The position numbers and the translations under genes are program-made. DNA of 64,000 bases, from assembly GCA_963693305.1 (NCBI GenBank), contig OY855914.1, forward strand, positions 11,227,403-11,291,402. The letters run 5' to 3'. The notes beneath the pieces are model-generated. The model was not told the DNA's origin. It searched no databases and saw only the letters and a program-made list of their open reading frames with translations. Shown piece after piece: positions 25,401 to 39,753 of this stretch. Source of the DNA: Meandrina meandrites (lineage: Eukaryota; Cnidaria; Anthozoa; Scleractinia; Meandrinidae). Position 1 is the stretch's first letter; each line of letters opens with the position of its first letter.

Positions 25401-28400
25401 TAGACACAGTTATCGGCAACTTGTGGCTAAGCCTAAAACAAAGTCCGAGATAAATTTTCCTACCGTGTATTTGGTTAAGTTTTCCCGGGTGAAGCGCTTT
25501 TCCTTAGGTAAATGTCTGTAGTGTGACCACAGCTAATATTACGCAGTCGAATACTGCTTATTTTGCCAGAATCCAGTGCGTGCTACTGTTGACAGTTTCA
25601 CTTTTATATCGTACTTGTGGAAGGGCTCAAGAGAAACTTTTTATCTAAACATATCAAGGAGTACAAAGCAAGGAAACAAATACAAGTGATAAATAGAAGG
25701 TAGACTGTGACAAACCAGACCAGCCGAGTGAATACCTGTATTGTCAGTATGTTGGCTGAACCCAGTAGGAATTACTTAACTGTTTACGCATACGATCAAT
25801 CCCTGTTTCTTTAACACACTTCCCTAAACTAGTCAGGAGCAGATCACCCGCTTATTTCTTAAAAGGTAAGGTAGGTTAAGTCTGCATATGAGCCTAGTGG
25901 CCCATCAGGCCGGTGCGTATCCCGGTTTCCGTAGCATGAAGCGACTAGGAGTATTTCTACTCCCCCCTGGATGGGATGCTGGTCCATCGCGGGGTTACCC
26001 CTAGCAGTAAATTCGCCGGTACCCATTTATACACCTGGGTAGAGAGAGGCACTATGTGAGTAAAGGAGCTGATTGTATTTTATAAATTTTGCCATTACTT
26101 TTAAAAGGCCCTTTTAGAGTGATGATGAGCACCCCTGCAGGGTTAGAGGAAGTCATTAAGTATGCAGACTTCGAGCAAGAAGCGTCAGTAGGAGATGTAG
26201 ACGATAAGTCCACTCTAGAGGATGAGCCGGATGAAGAAGACTTGCAAGAACTTATGTCTGGCAACGTAACAGTTAGCGAGAGTAGTATAATTCTCCTTCC
26301 ATCTGGTAAGTGAATGCCTCTAATTGAACAATAATTAACAATTGTTCCCCAAGCGCTCGCTGGATATGGTTATAAATATCTCATATCCAACAAGCACGAG
26401 TGGAATAACTGTTTTACTAAATACACTCAAAGAATTGCAATATTTGAATTCCCCGGCTGCTCTCACTGACGCGTACACCTACCATATGACCTATTTTTTT
26501 TTCTTAGCTGTATAAAATATGCCTGACGTAAACTTCATAATGCAATATCTCTCCGCGTTTAATTTGACTCGCAAGGGCGCACCAAAATTGGGAGACACGT
26601 TTCACATGCAAGTAAGAAAACAACGCGCCTTTTAGAAGTCATATGGTAATTTTCAGTCCATGTTGTACCATTTGTGGCCTGAGCATGTAGCTCTACAGAA
26701 TATACTATTCTGATAATGCACATAGGAAATCAATAACACGTTGAACAAAGGTTGAGTTTGTTGTAATGTAATTGCAAATCTCTCTCTCTCTCTCTCTGAA
26801 GTAGTTTTTAACAATGGTAACTGTACGGCAAACGAACTAAATTTATAAGAAACGGGAATGTCGTTCATTAAACGTTAATATAAAACAATATAATTGCAAT
26901 GCAAACCTTCAGCTGAGTTGTTTTTGTATCCATTTCCAGCACCATACAAGTGCCTTGGTCACAAGTACAACGTTGGAGGTTTACCTGTTCATTCGTATTA
27001 CCTGGTGATTCACAAAAACCTCACGTCTCCCAAGACGGGCGACATTCTAGTATCGAATGCAAGTGATGGGTTTATCGAGACTGTTGTTGCAGTTCATAAA
27101 ACCAACGACACAATCTACTTGGAAACTAAACTTCAGCGATGCAATGAAAATTCTCAGTTGGACGGCCAAAGGTTTTGTAGTGTTTAAGTTTTATAATAAA
27201 TATAAAAACTATATTATGACCATTATTATTATCATCGTCATTATCATAACCATCCTCGTCATCATCATCACTACCAACATCGTCATTATCATCACCATCA
27301 TATCTTCATCATCCTTTTACAACACAAAATGACAATTAACTTTAAGAAGTAGTAATAATTAATGAACCTTTTAGAAGAAGCTATTTTAACACGTACATGC
27401 CTTTTTACAGCTATTTTAATTCAAGTCGTCGGATAACTAAATTCGTTAGGTTTCTGACAAATGAAGGCACATGTCGCTGGCAAAGGAACAGGACAAAATA
27501 TCGACACCAACAAGGAAATGTAGCGTGAGCATATTACAGGGCACGTCGCCTCGTGTATGCCGGGCGGCAGCATGTTCACTGCATTTTCTTATGTGTGTAT
27601 TATGTTGTGATTATGTTTGTTGTTTTGTTTTTTTGTTCGGTGCGCCCAGCACCTTCAAGCCTACGCCACGAGTTTGATAAGTAGAATGGGCAGGATAAAA
27701 GAAGCAATATTTTACGTGCTAAATATTTAATATTAGTATATACACACTCAGTGATCTTGGCTATTCCAGCAATCTGATTGGTTCGCTATCTCGGGCTAAT
27801 GCCGCATTGTTCACTCGCTACCGAGTGGATAATGCATTATCCCATAAAACAGAAACAAAATGGCCGGCGTAAACTCACGTTTCGCTAGCATTTCGGAATC
27901 AAAAATAGTGCAATTAAAATACGACAGCGAGCCAGAAAACACCAAGAAGGCAACGAACTCTGGCCTAAAAGTTTTTAAAGATAAGTGAAGAAGTCATGTT
28001 TTGCAAACAAGTGTTTTTCAGTTTGTTTATCGAGATAATTACTGTGATCAGTTCGACCTATCGCTAAATAGGGCAGCAATTAATCTTCACGACTACAATT
28101 TGTCTCATTACGAGTATTTTTGTAGACTGGTTTGCCTGACAGAACGAATTTCTTACCGAAATCGAGGAAATAGAAAAAGAAGAATTGAAGTTTTATATCT
28201 CCGCAAGAAAACAAGACAGGTCATATTACAACAAGGTAACACTCACCTCAATTCGAGCCGCCATTGACAGGCACCTTCGCAACGAGCCAAACAACAAGCC
28301 TTTCTCGATAACTTCGAAAACTTTGTTTGATCAGTTATCGATTTCCAAGCAGACTTTCGATTAAAGTTGCCGATTTGAACTGTGTAAAAGGACCATTTTG

Positions 28401-31400
28401 ACGAGGGTTTTATCGAAGATTGTGTATTTGCCATGTTAAAAGAATCTGTAAATAGTTTTGTACGTGTTGCACGCATGAATTGAGACGTCAAATTAGACGT
28501 CAATAAAATTGCCTTTCATAGGTTTCCTTTTGAAAATGTCTAGATTGTCTGTTTTGAGATCACTTCGTGTGTATATACTAAAACAATTATTCTTCTCAAT
28601 CTCGGTGAATAGCGACAGAATATTTACCTCGCCGCTACGCGGCTCGGTAAATATTCTGCCACTATTCACCTCGATTTCAAAGAATAGTTGTTAATTATAG
28701 TAATTAAATAATATCGTAAGCTTGACGCGTGCAATTGGATCCAACAACTTTCTATTTAAAAAATAATTGCTGGATATAAAATCTCTTTAATTCTTCACAA
28801 TTGTTTTCTTTTAAAACCAACCAGACTGAGACAAAGTAAACAACGATTTTCCAAGTCAGTATTTTGTAGCGGAGGAGACAACAACCCTGGACTTGTATTT
28901 TCACAAGCGGAAGAAAATGGTGTACATTTTGCTGTTAACGACTCGCTTATAGGGAGACCAAGCCATGGCTTCATCGCAAAGGTACTGATGTATGGACGAC
29001 GAGCAAACTAGGCATTAAGATCTATCACAGTTTGATCCTTCCCGTATAACGTATATTTATTTTTTAACACTGAAAGGGCTGGGGGATAGAAACCTTCTTT
29101 TTGTCAAAATAAACAGAAATTTTACTATTCTGTTGGTGCAGTTGTCATAATTATACTTTATGTTGTTTTACTTATTTTCTCATAGGTTATGAATGTCAAT
29201 TCTAATGGCGATTTTCACCTTGTTGAAGTAATTTCGGCTAAACTGGATGGAAATGGAACCATAAGCACCACCGTGAATATAACAAAATTACAAAACCACC
29301 ACAGAAGGACCAAGCGCTCAACGACGAACATCGATTTGGCCAGCTTTCAACCTCGCGACATAAATCATAAGGTATCAAAAACTTATATTTTCAATATTTG
29401 AAGAAAAAAATTTCTCCTTAATTATTAGGTGACATCATCAGTCAAGAAACACCCATCAAATATATTTTCATCGCCATCCTGACCCTTCCTTCCGTAATAA
29501 AAGTCACAAGAATAGAATAGAATTAGAATTTCCGGACATCAGGGCTTTATCAAATTCTCATCTGATCTGATGCCTCTTCACTTCTTTCCAACTCCCTCCA
29601 TGTCTGTCCTCTTGATTTGATTGTGCAGCTGTGTCTCTCCTCCAGGTCTCTTATCAAAGTCGTGACACGCAAAATTCCCAAACACTGTTCCCAGGCTGTA
29701 GGAGAAGAAAGACGGGCTGCGTCTTCTGGCATATACGCTGTACTAAGCTTAATAGCCCATGCACAGCGACTATTTTCAGTTCCTATAGTCAGCAGCGCTA
29801 TTGTTGCTATTCATTTGAATGATTTTAGATTGCTTTTGATCGCAAGAAACAATCTGGATTGTTACTCTATCTCTCTCCGCTGTACCCTTTATCTGTTTTA
29901 TAGATATATAAACACATTAAAAGAAACCAATTAAAGCCAGTATTTTTACTGGTTTTCGAAGGGCGCACGCATTTATGTTTTCATTATTATTTTTTTTTTT
30001 CGGGATACTTGATAAAGGAGGTGTGACTTTTTCGCTTTAAAAAGATAGATTTTGCTTGTGAATAAATGTCTAAAAATCTATTCAAAGTTTTTTTTCGTGG
30101 CGCGCGTTCATGCTCACAACACGTAAAAATGTAAGCCAAACCAATAGCATTTTATGTGAATAAACCTCTTCCAAAGGTTTCTCACAGAACGCACGCAACA
30201 CACACGCAAAATTTGAAAGCGGTTTTAAAAACTTTTTAGGGCCCTTAAAGAATGAATAAAACACATGCTTAATTAGAATCTTTACAAAGCGGCTAATAAG
30301 CATGCATAAACAAATTAAGGGAGGAGTTTATTTAGCTTATAATTGCAGACCAAGTTCTTAAAACAATGGTAGGAGGAGTTTGTAAACTATTTGCAGTTTC
30401 AAAGGAAGTTTTCATAGCACGCGTGCACTATTTGCTGTTTCATAAGCGGTTTTTTGTAGCGCGCGTGTTTGCGCGTGACACGTAACAAAGTCGTCTGTTT
30501 CTTTTAAAAGTGCTCGCGGCGGATTCGTGGTTGAATAGTCTGTATAGCGAGAAGAGAGAAAAAACCGGAAAGGAAATCGCAAATACCTTGATAAGCTTAA
30601 TATAAGTTTTGTTAAACTTGATATCCCTTTACGGCCTTTTTTTTTTGTTGGGGCTTAAAGAAACCGATTACAGAATTTTTTTAGTCTTCGTAGAGCGCGC
30701 GCGTTGTCTTTATATTTGGTTTGTCAAAGGTGTGACTTTTTTTCTAAAAAGAATAAAAATCATTTTAAGTGTGCGTGAATACACGTTCATTTAAATCTAT
30801 TCAAAGTTTTAAAAGAATACCAACAACAGTTAACATCACCAACTTTTTGCTGTTTACAAAAGAACTGTTCGCCTCGCGCGTGCTCTGAGACTTTTTCCTT
30901 CTCATACTTTAAAATATCCGACTTTAAGTACATACCACACAAGTAAATAGTGGTTTCCGCGCGCGCTGATTCGTTAACTCGGAGGTGATTAGCAAAGTAT
31001 TATTCACCTCCGAGCAGTCGAAGAGAAACAAAATGGCTTCACCTGTCGCTTTGGGCACCGAAAGTAATGTTTTGGTGCGCTAATTATTCAGCTTAGGTGG
31101 TATATACTGAAAACAAATATTCACCTCAGTGTTCGTGAAAGCGGTGGATATTAACCGCGGCGGTTCACCTCCACTTCGGTGAATAATTGTTAAATAATCT
31201 AAGTTGAATATAAACTGTTCCCGAATTTCGCAGAGCGCGCGCAACGCGCAAGTAAAACAAGCCGCTAATAAGAACGCATAAATAAATTGCAGGAAGAGTT
31301 TTTTATTTTGGAGGAGCTTTTAGTTACAAACTAAGATCTTGAGCTGTTTATGGGGCGAACTTTGAATGTTCTAAAATTTGGTTCTGCTTCAGTTTCAAGC

Positions 31401-34400
31401 AACAACTAATCAAACATTGTCGATCAACCGTTAATGAGAGCAATCATGGTCTCTACCAGGCATCCCACGGTAGCCACTTGCAACGGAAAAATCTTCCACT
31501 GCCACCTCCCCTGGGGAAAATTTGTCTTAAGTTCAGTCTTTCCGATGATTTGAATTTCCCGCTCGCATGTTAATCGGAAAATTCAAAAAGCTCCCCAGGG
31601 CATTTTGAGGCTCTTGCCGCCATTGTCAACAGTTGACCATACAAGGTCAAAATCACTCCTGAACTAATCACTTAGTAGTCCGCTTTTCTTGATACGATGT
31701 TTGGCTTTGATTGACCCTTAAGTAAAAAGGAACAAAAGCATGAGAACTTCCAATACCTCATTGAACGGTTCAATAGTGACCATCCAGCGATGTTCTTGTG
31801 TAGTTAAATAGTACTTTTAATTCCGTTTGAAGAAGTTACGTGGCAACTTGAACGCACGAAGTATTTTTCTCCAAATAGCTCTTTTTACACACATTCACAC
31901 ACTTTATTCAATAGCTGCTGTCAACGGGAAATGCCATACTACAGGTTTCTTTGTCCATGTATCTACGTCTGACTGCCTTTCTTGAAATCGAGAAGAAGTG
32001 GCTGGGATTAGGAATAAAGGACGCTTCTGCTGGTTTAAAGTTAGACGGAAATATGGACTTCTCTCTGGAGTTAAGCATTGATGGAGAATTAAGGTTTGTA
32101 ATTGGATTTACGATTGTAACTGTTATAATTTGTTTTTTTCCTTGGCGTTCGTGATACTTAATATGTAATTTATCACCGGCAATGTATTCTTAGTGAAAAA
32201 GGCAGCTTGGGATTGAGATTATGCCTAATTTTCATTTTCAATTTTACACCTCAAAAATTTCTTAGGAAAACGGAAAAGATTTTGGTGCAATTTTTCCTAG
32301 ACTGTTCCAGGCGTTTGATCGGGTTAGCTGGGGAGCAGCGAGTAAAGGGGAGGAGTTGAAAAAGGGACCCTTCACTCGCAGTTCTTCTCGCTTCTTCTGT
32401 TTGTCAGGCTGCTGCTCCAAATAAGAAAACTAAAGAAGAAGAAATGATGAAAAATAATAAATTGCTTCACATATTCTAGGTTATCCGTTTGTATCTATCT
32501 TCCTTCAGGTATTCTGGAGGTCTTACTGTGATGAAGAAAAGACAGCTTGGTGGCACCAAGTACATTCGCATTGGATTGATAAAAATTCCTGCAGGAATTT
32601 TCTTAAAAATTACTGGAGAAGCAACTGCTACAGTATCCGTAAGTTAATCCTGCTGTAGATAAACAAAAATTTAGGTCAGACTGCATAAACAATAGTGTTA
32701 TTGTAGTTGAGCCTGTGATAATATTCTTTTAAGAAGGTATGCAACCTTGGCGAAAGAAACAACACATCGGTCAAAACAATGCAGGGTGACCCTTTCGCCT
32801 CGTTTGTATGTCAAACCGTTGAGAACTGTACTAACAGGTATTGCTTTGATAAACAAGGCCTTTTCGTTTCCTTTAATGTTACTAGGTAATCTTTTGATTG
32901 GAATTTATTGCAATACAACTCGGTAGGATTGGATTTGATGACATTTTTTTTTTCAAGTATAACGGCCGCGATTAGTTTTAAGAGTTTCCAAGGGTGCTTT
33001 CGTTATCCATCTGCAACATAAAAAAACAACAACAACAAAATAACTGAATAAAATAAAGATACATGTTGAAAACTGCGCTTTGATCACTTCCTGTAGCGAT
33101 AGGGTGCAACGTCTCTGATGTTTTCGTTTTCAATTTTAACTTATCTCTTTTATGATTATTTTTCGAAGCCGTAGCCGTAGCCTGTTTGTTGCTTTACTAA
33201 ATTCTTAGGTTGATCTGTCATAAACAAACAAACATACAAACAGAGTTGAATATCTATACAACAATGACCGTGACAATAACATCAATAATATTTTATTATT
33301 TATTCATTGTGCCTCAAGCCACTTTGCTTTCGCTTTGTTTAATTTTTTTTTTTTCGGCAATGGCAACGATGGCGCGAGGTTCGGTGATATCTGTAATATA
33401 GTTTCAACTAGTCGGATGTTTTCTTCTTGTCAGGGAACTCTTCAAAGATCGTTATCTGTTAGTGGTGGAGTAACGCTTGGGGGCGAATGTCGCTGGAGCG
33501 AAGGAAGCTGTTACACGACAGATAATTCGGTATGGACTTAAACTTAACGATGCGGGATAAACAGCCTCAAAAATAGCGCGTATACTTTATGAACTTATAC
33601 AAAAGCCGACGAATTTCGCAATGACTTTATAACTTGAGGAACATATATCTGGGGGAAAGATACTCTCAGTACAGTCAATCAGTCAGTCAGTCAGTCAGTC
33701 AGTCAGTCAGTCAGTCAGTCAGTCAATCAGTCAGTCAGTCAGTCAGTCAGTCAGTCAGTCAGTGAGTCAGTCAGTCAGTGAGTCAGTCAGTCAGTCAGTC
33801 AGTGAGTCAGGCAGTCAGTGAGTCAGTCAGTCAGTCAGTCAGTCAATCAGTCTGTCAGTCAGTCAGTCAGTCAGTGGGTCAGTCAGTCAGTCAGTCAATC
33901 AGCCAGTCAGTCATTCTGTCAGTCAGTCAGTCAGTCAGTCAGTCAGTCAGTCAGGCAGTCAGTCAATCAGTCAGTCAATCAGTCAGTCAGTCAGTGAGTC
34001 AGTGAGTCAGTGAGTCAGTGAGTCAGTGAGTCAGTGAGTCAGTCAGCCAGCTAGCTAGCTAGCCAGCCAGCCAGTTAGTCAGTCAGTCAGTCAGTCAGTC
34101 AGTCAGTCAGTCAGTCAGACATGCAGACAGTCAGTCAGTCAGTCAGTCATTAGGACGGTCAGACAGTCAGTCAGTCAGTCGGTCGGTCATTTCGTAAAAG
34201 AGGATCATCTTCCTTCATTCTTCATCTCCCCGTGCACCATGGGTCACGATCGCTAGAAAAATTAGCCAATCAAAAACCAAACGGACAATAGTTCACTAGA
34301 ATTGACAAGTAGCCAACTAGCCAGTTTATCTGTCCATCCATCCGTCCGTCTGTCCGTTCGTCCGTTTGTCTTTCTGCCTCTCTGTCTGTCCGTCCACCCG

Positions 34401-37400
34401 CCCCCTATGTTTAATTACTTGCTTGCTATTCCCTTCTAATCTCCTCTCACCCATTGCAGGTTTATCTGAACTCAGACTGGAATAGACCAAAACCGAAATT
34501 GAACAGTGGTTCTTCTATAGATATCACAGTAACGCCCACCCTTTCTGTGAAACTGCCCGCGATGCCTAAAAGATTCGGAAATGCAGTGAAGGCACCGTCA
34601 CTTAATGTACTGGACAAGCTTGGTGAGATTAAGCATTTATTACATTGACTATTTCTAACAGTGGTTAATATAAATGTTGTTGTTTATCTAAAAGACAATC
34701 GCCGTAGTGATTAGGACCAAGCCCTCATTTGTCATTTACCTTAATAAAACGAGGATAACAAATAGATAATTTAATCAAAATTAATACCATGAGTGCGTTA
34801 GAAAGTAGTTGCTGATGGTGTATATTATTAGTCGTTCAGCTCACACATAAAATCGAAGGCTTCAGAGGTGCCGGGCAGTTGGAACAGGCGCTTCACTCTT
34901 GTTTCGTTAGCATGAAGTGACTAGGGGTATCTTATTCTTCAGGAATGGAGTAGTCTAGATTACCTCCCAGCTTCCCACATTCCGTCCACACCCACACTTA
35001 GCATTTATTAGGTTTCCTATTTATACTAGGTAGATAGAAACTCTGTGAGTGTGAAATGTCCAAAGATCACAACACCTTTACTTCAGTCGGGACATGAGAG
35101 CCTAAAACACAAATAATCCGAAACCACAAAAGCAATATCATGTAAGAGCCAGATGATAGTGAAACATGTTTTTGATTGTGTTGCTTTGTCTTTCAGCTGT
35201 AGCAGCTGCTGATCTCGTGGACCTTTCGTTATCACTGTATGTGAGTGCTCCACTAAAAGCGGGAATTAAAATGATTTATCCTTCCAGTCAGTGTGAAGGG
35301 AAAGCACCCGCCGAACTCGAAGGTTCTTATGGAATATCCGACCTGATTTTTGGCCTTTCTGTTGGATTTCTTGAAAAACATTTAGAAATGTCATTTAATA
35401 CTGGATTTTCTCTAATACGATGGACCAGGTAAGAAAGGTTACGTTTTGTTACCGTTTTTTGTTTGTTTACTTGTTTGTTTATTTTCTTAAATTTTCTGGG
35501 TGCTTTCTTGATAAGTTACGCATTTTATTCTGAGCGGACCACGCAGGGGCAGGGGCAATGCAGAATATAAGTATTATTGGATCTCTACACTCAGCCAAAA
35601 CCATCTCTACAAATCTCGTTCGTGACTTCTAGGACCAACTTTCTTAATGCTAGATACAGGACTTACTGCAGACTTTTCCCTTCAAAGAACTGAAAAAGGA
35701 TTTTCGTCAACATCCTTATGTAAAAAGGACGAATACTTGTGCAAGAAATGTATCTCAGACAGCTCATATTAGAAAACTGCGTGGGTGAAACAATGCAAAA
35801 TCTTTTATGACTTCATAACTGAACACTCAAAAATAAATACGGCACAACTTATAACCAGCAAGACATGTTTTGAAAAGCCCAAATCACACACCTCTTGGAG
35901 AGTCCTGTGTGCGACAAGATCTTATTTTACAATGCGACCACTAGAACCGGGCCACTTGGAAAAAAAGTTAACCGCCAATTACTACTCCAATTGAGAACAG
36001 TAGCCTTTATAATTGTTTTAGTATAATTTTTTCATACGTGTCTATGAAATTTCAGGGATTGTGTCTGTCCACTTTCCAATTCCAAGGTAAGCTATAAGCT
36101 TTTGATTCTATCGGTCCTACAATTTTACAACTTCAGTTGCTGACCAAAGACGAATTTTGGCTTAGTCCTCCTCCTGAAGGAAACCGCATGTCATAATGAG
36201 CTTCCAATTTTTACTGATAACAGATATGTGTGGGGCCTGTCCCAAAACAGCCAGAGCCAAGACCGCCAATAAAGACAACTCCGAATCCTCCTGACAGAAA
36301 GAATCGGGGGAAAAAGAATGGAAATGGGTATGTGTGTTTCTTTGTTACGTGGAAGAGGGGGCCCAGACCATGAAGAGGTGGGGGAGGGGGAGGGTGGTAA
36401 TATGCCCAGACGAAATTCGATATAAATAGTTCATTTGCGAAGCCCGGGGAGAGTCTAATCTCGCAGTGGCGTTTGGGACTGATACTGGGGACAAAATCGG
36501 TTCTAGCCGCAGCAACAGTCCTACAAGCAACTGCCATATTTATTTTTGTTTCCAAAATAACTAATTGAAAAGGATGTTTCCAATGCAGGTGGCTCTCCAA
36601 ATGCCAGTTTAATTTGTTATAGCACCTCTGAGGCCATTTTATTTTTTATTCACTTCGATTATTTTGGTCAAATCAGCAAATACGTTGATCAAAGTTGTCG
36701 GCTGTTCGGAAAGCATGGCGGAAATCTGGCGCCATGAGACGTCATCATGTTATCAGGAAAGAAACAGTTCATTCATTCATTCATTCATTCATTCATTCAT
36801 TCTTCGTTCGTTCGTTCGTTCGGTCGCTTGTTCGTTTGTTCTCTCGTTCGTTCGTTCGTTCATTCTTTCGTTCGTTCGTTCTTTTTTCGTTCGTTCGTTC
36901 GTTCGTTCGTTCGTTCGTTCGTTCGTTCGTTTGTTGGTTGGTTGGTTCGTTGGTTCGTTGGTTCGTTGGTTCGTTGGTTCGTTGGTTCGTTGGTTCGTTC
37001 GTTCGCTTGTTCGTTTGTTTGCTTGCTTGTTTATTTGTTTCGTTGTTTCTTTGTTTGATCGTTTGTTTGTTCGTTTGTTTGTTTATTCATTTGTTTATTC
37101 ATTTATTTATCTATCGATTTATTTTACATACAGTTCCGGTCAGGGTAAGGTCCCGGGACCCTCATGCGGAATAGAGCCTGTCTGTGCTGAGAGGAGAATG
37201 GGACCCAGCTGTTCGATGCCTGATATGCGGCCTTCTCAAGGTATGTGAAAAGAATGTGCAAAACATCTAAATGCTGTTATATTAAGGAAACGTAACCTGG
37301 CTTGTAGACAATTTTTATTTTTAAATTATGGGGAATGTGTTACCTTTGAAACAATATCGTAACAGTATCGGCGGATGAAAAAGGTAAGTTCTATTATTAT

Positions 37401-39703
37401 TGTCGTTTTGCTGCCAATTTTCCAACCTGCCAGCTTGAGAAGCATCACCTAAATTAATTGATTTTATTATGCAGAATGCGTACATAACCATTCTTCACAC
37501 CTTACATACTGTCATATATTACAAATTAAAAAGCTGCCAATCAAATCAAAGCATCCTGTGAACCAGCTCATGGTGGAATTGGATTAATCCAGATTGAATT
37601 TTAACGGGAATCAACGGATTGAGTGAATTTTAGGTCACCCGCTAAACCTCACGGAATTGCTACGTCGTCACCATGAGCTAAAAAGGAAACAACATTTCCA
37701 AATAAGAGGCTAGCTACCTGTGAATGATCATTAATATGAAATAATTTTTACAAATATATATTTACATAACTTGACTGTTTAGAAAAAAATTTACTTTTCA
37801 GACTGCTCTGGGAACGGAGAACCTGCGATATCTCCGCTCTGTGGAGCAGTATGTGACTGTTTCGGAGGATGGGAGGGTGAATATTGTGAAAGAATATCCG
37901 CAAATGGCGGAGGTGACCCTCACCTGGAGACTTTAGATGGTAAGTAGTACAGACGTTTTATTTCTTAAGCTCCGACCTAACGCCCGCAACATTTCAATGC
38001 AGAATATTACAACATTTTTCCACACTACATGTGGCACGCGTTTGGCCACCTTGTTGCAATGTTGCGTGTCGTTGGCTCAATGAAAATGGTCAAATTTTTC
38101 CCGCAACACCTTTGGATATTGCATGTTGTACTCGTTTGGACCAGACTGAAAGCCCGCCAAAATGACGGGCAAGTCTCATTGACTGTTCAAAATAGTTTAT
38201 TTCAACCACAATCTCCGACGCACGCACAGAATCAAACCGGAACCAGAAATTCCTGGTTCCGGTTTTTGAATCACCCAGAGCCGTTGCGTTTCCCGGCCAT
38301 TGGTCAAACGCAGGCTCTGGGAACGAGATTGCGTTTGGCCACGTTCGTGCGATATTGTTGCATCGGAGCATGTGCTCTAGTTCGATTTTGCGCCATCCAG
38401 CATGTTATGTTACGACATATTGCAATAGGGTTGCCAAACGTGTGCAACTCGTTGTGCACAGCAATGTTCCGCTATGTTGAAATTTTGCATCCGTTTGGCC
38501 AGCCCCTTCATAACATCTCACAACATGACTCAACAATGTTGCGAGATGTTCCGTTGAACTGTTGCGTCCGTTTGGCCGGGGCTTTAAACCGCTTAAGACC
38601 TCTATGAATGATAGACACGTTTATATGCCGCTAATTTTTGAGAGCCAATCACAATATTTGTTTATAGTGACTATAGGTGTGAAGATTAAACCTTTCAGAA
38701 ATTATTCCCAAAATATAGGTACGGGAATATACTTAATAATGCAATTGTAAATAAGTTTTTAAAATATATTTATAAATCAGAAGTTGTTACATTGTTAAGA
38801 CAAAGAATTAATGCTTTGAATTCCACTGTTTTCTTTTTTCCTAGGTGTAAATTTCGACTTTTTTGGTATTGGAGAATTCTGGGGTTGTAAAAGTGTCCAT
38901 AATGACTTTGGCCTTCAGTTTCGCTTTTATTATTACGAACGAGCCTCGCTTATTGGAGGAGTTGCGCTGAAAGCAGGACTGAGTGTAGTGACAGTTATGA
39001 CAATCAAGACTGAAAACGCTCAAGATTCTCCCATCGTCAGGTGCGTTTTGTTAAATCGATCTTCGCTTGTCTTGCAATTGTTTTAAACATTGTTTTATAA
39101 TATGTCGTTTTAACTTCTTCGCGTGCTTTCTTTGATTTGCACAAGTTCGTGAGTTACCAAAGTATTGTTTTACTCAGCAAGCCATGCAGAGAACTTCTCG
39201 TTTTGATAAAAAACACTTTTCTAGCTGACGTAAGCAAAAGTTCTTTGTCCAGGTATTTAGCATCAAGTACTTTAAAGCTTGTTTGTTTGGACAATGCTTT
39301 CTGGTCTGAGTTGACGTTTTAAGTCTGGTTGTCTCTAGCGACGGAGTCGGAGATGGAGTCCTAATCAGAAAAGCATAGTGAAAATCAAACCGGCAGAGTC
39401 GTAAGCAGAGTTCCTATTCCGCTTATGACTCCGTCGCTTATGATCTAGTGAAACTCGAGATTGTAGGAGTCGCAAGCAGAAAGGAAGCATCGGTTTCTTC
39501 TCGCGCTTCTACTTGCGACTCCGACAATCTCGTTTTCACTACATCATAAGCGACGGAGTCATGAGTGAAATTGGAAGAGAAAATGGAAACGTTCTGATTC
39601 GTACGACTCAGCCTACCACTCCGACTCCTTCTTCGACTCCATCGTTTAGAGTGTATTCCATACTTTTACTGGTTATTTTATTGTCTTAAGGCCTGTTTAT
39701 ACA

Positions 39704-39753
<50 letters not shown>

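Noticed and set aside
33672..34195. Regular repeats considered as a CRISPR array
   Set aside because: Plain tetranucleotide repetition with no spacers, in animal DNA.
36664..37248. Three overlapping Phe/Val/Arg/Ser frames
   Set aside because: TTCG microsatellite. Only the end (37134-37240) is a real exon, in one of the frames.
38029..38607. 192-codon frame in intron 24
   Set aside because: Lies across a MITE-like element with inverted ends; no domain and no splice context.
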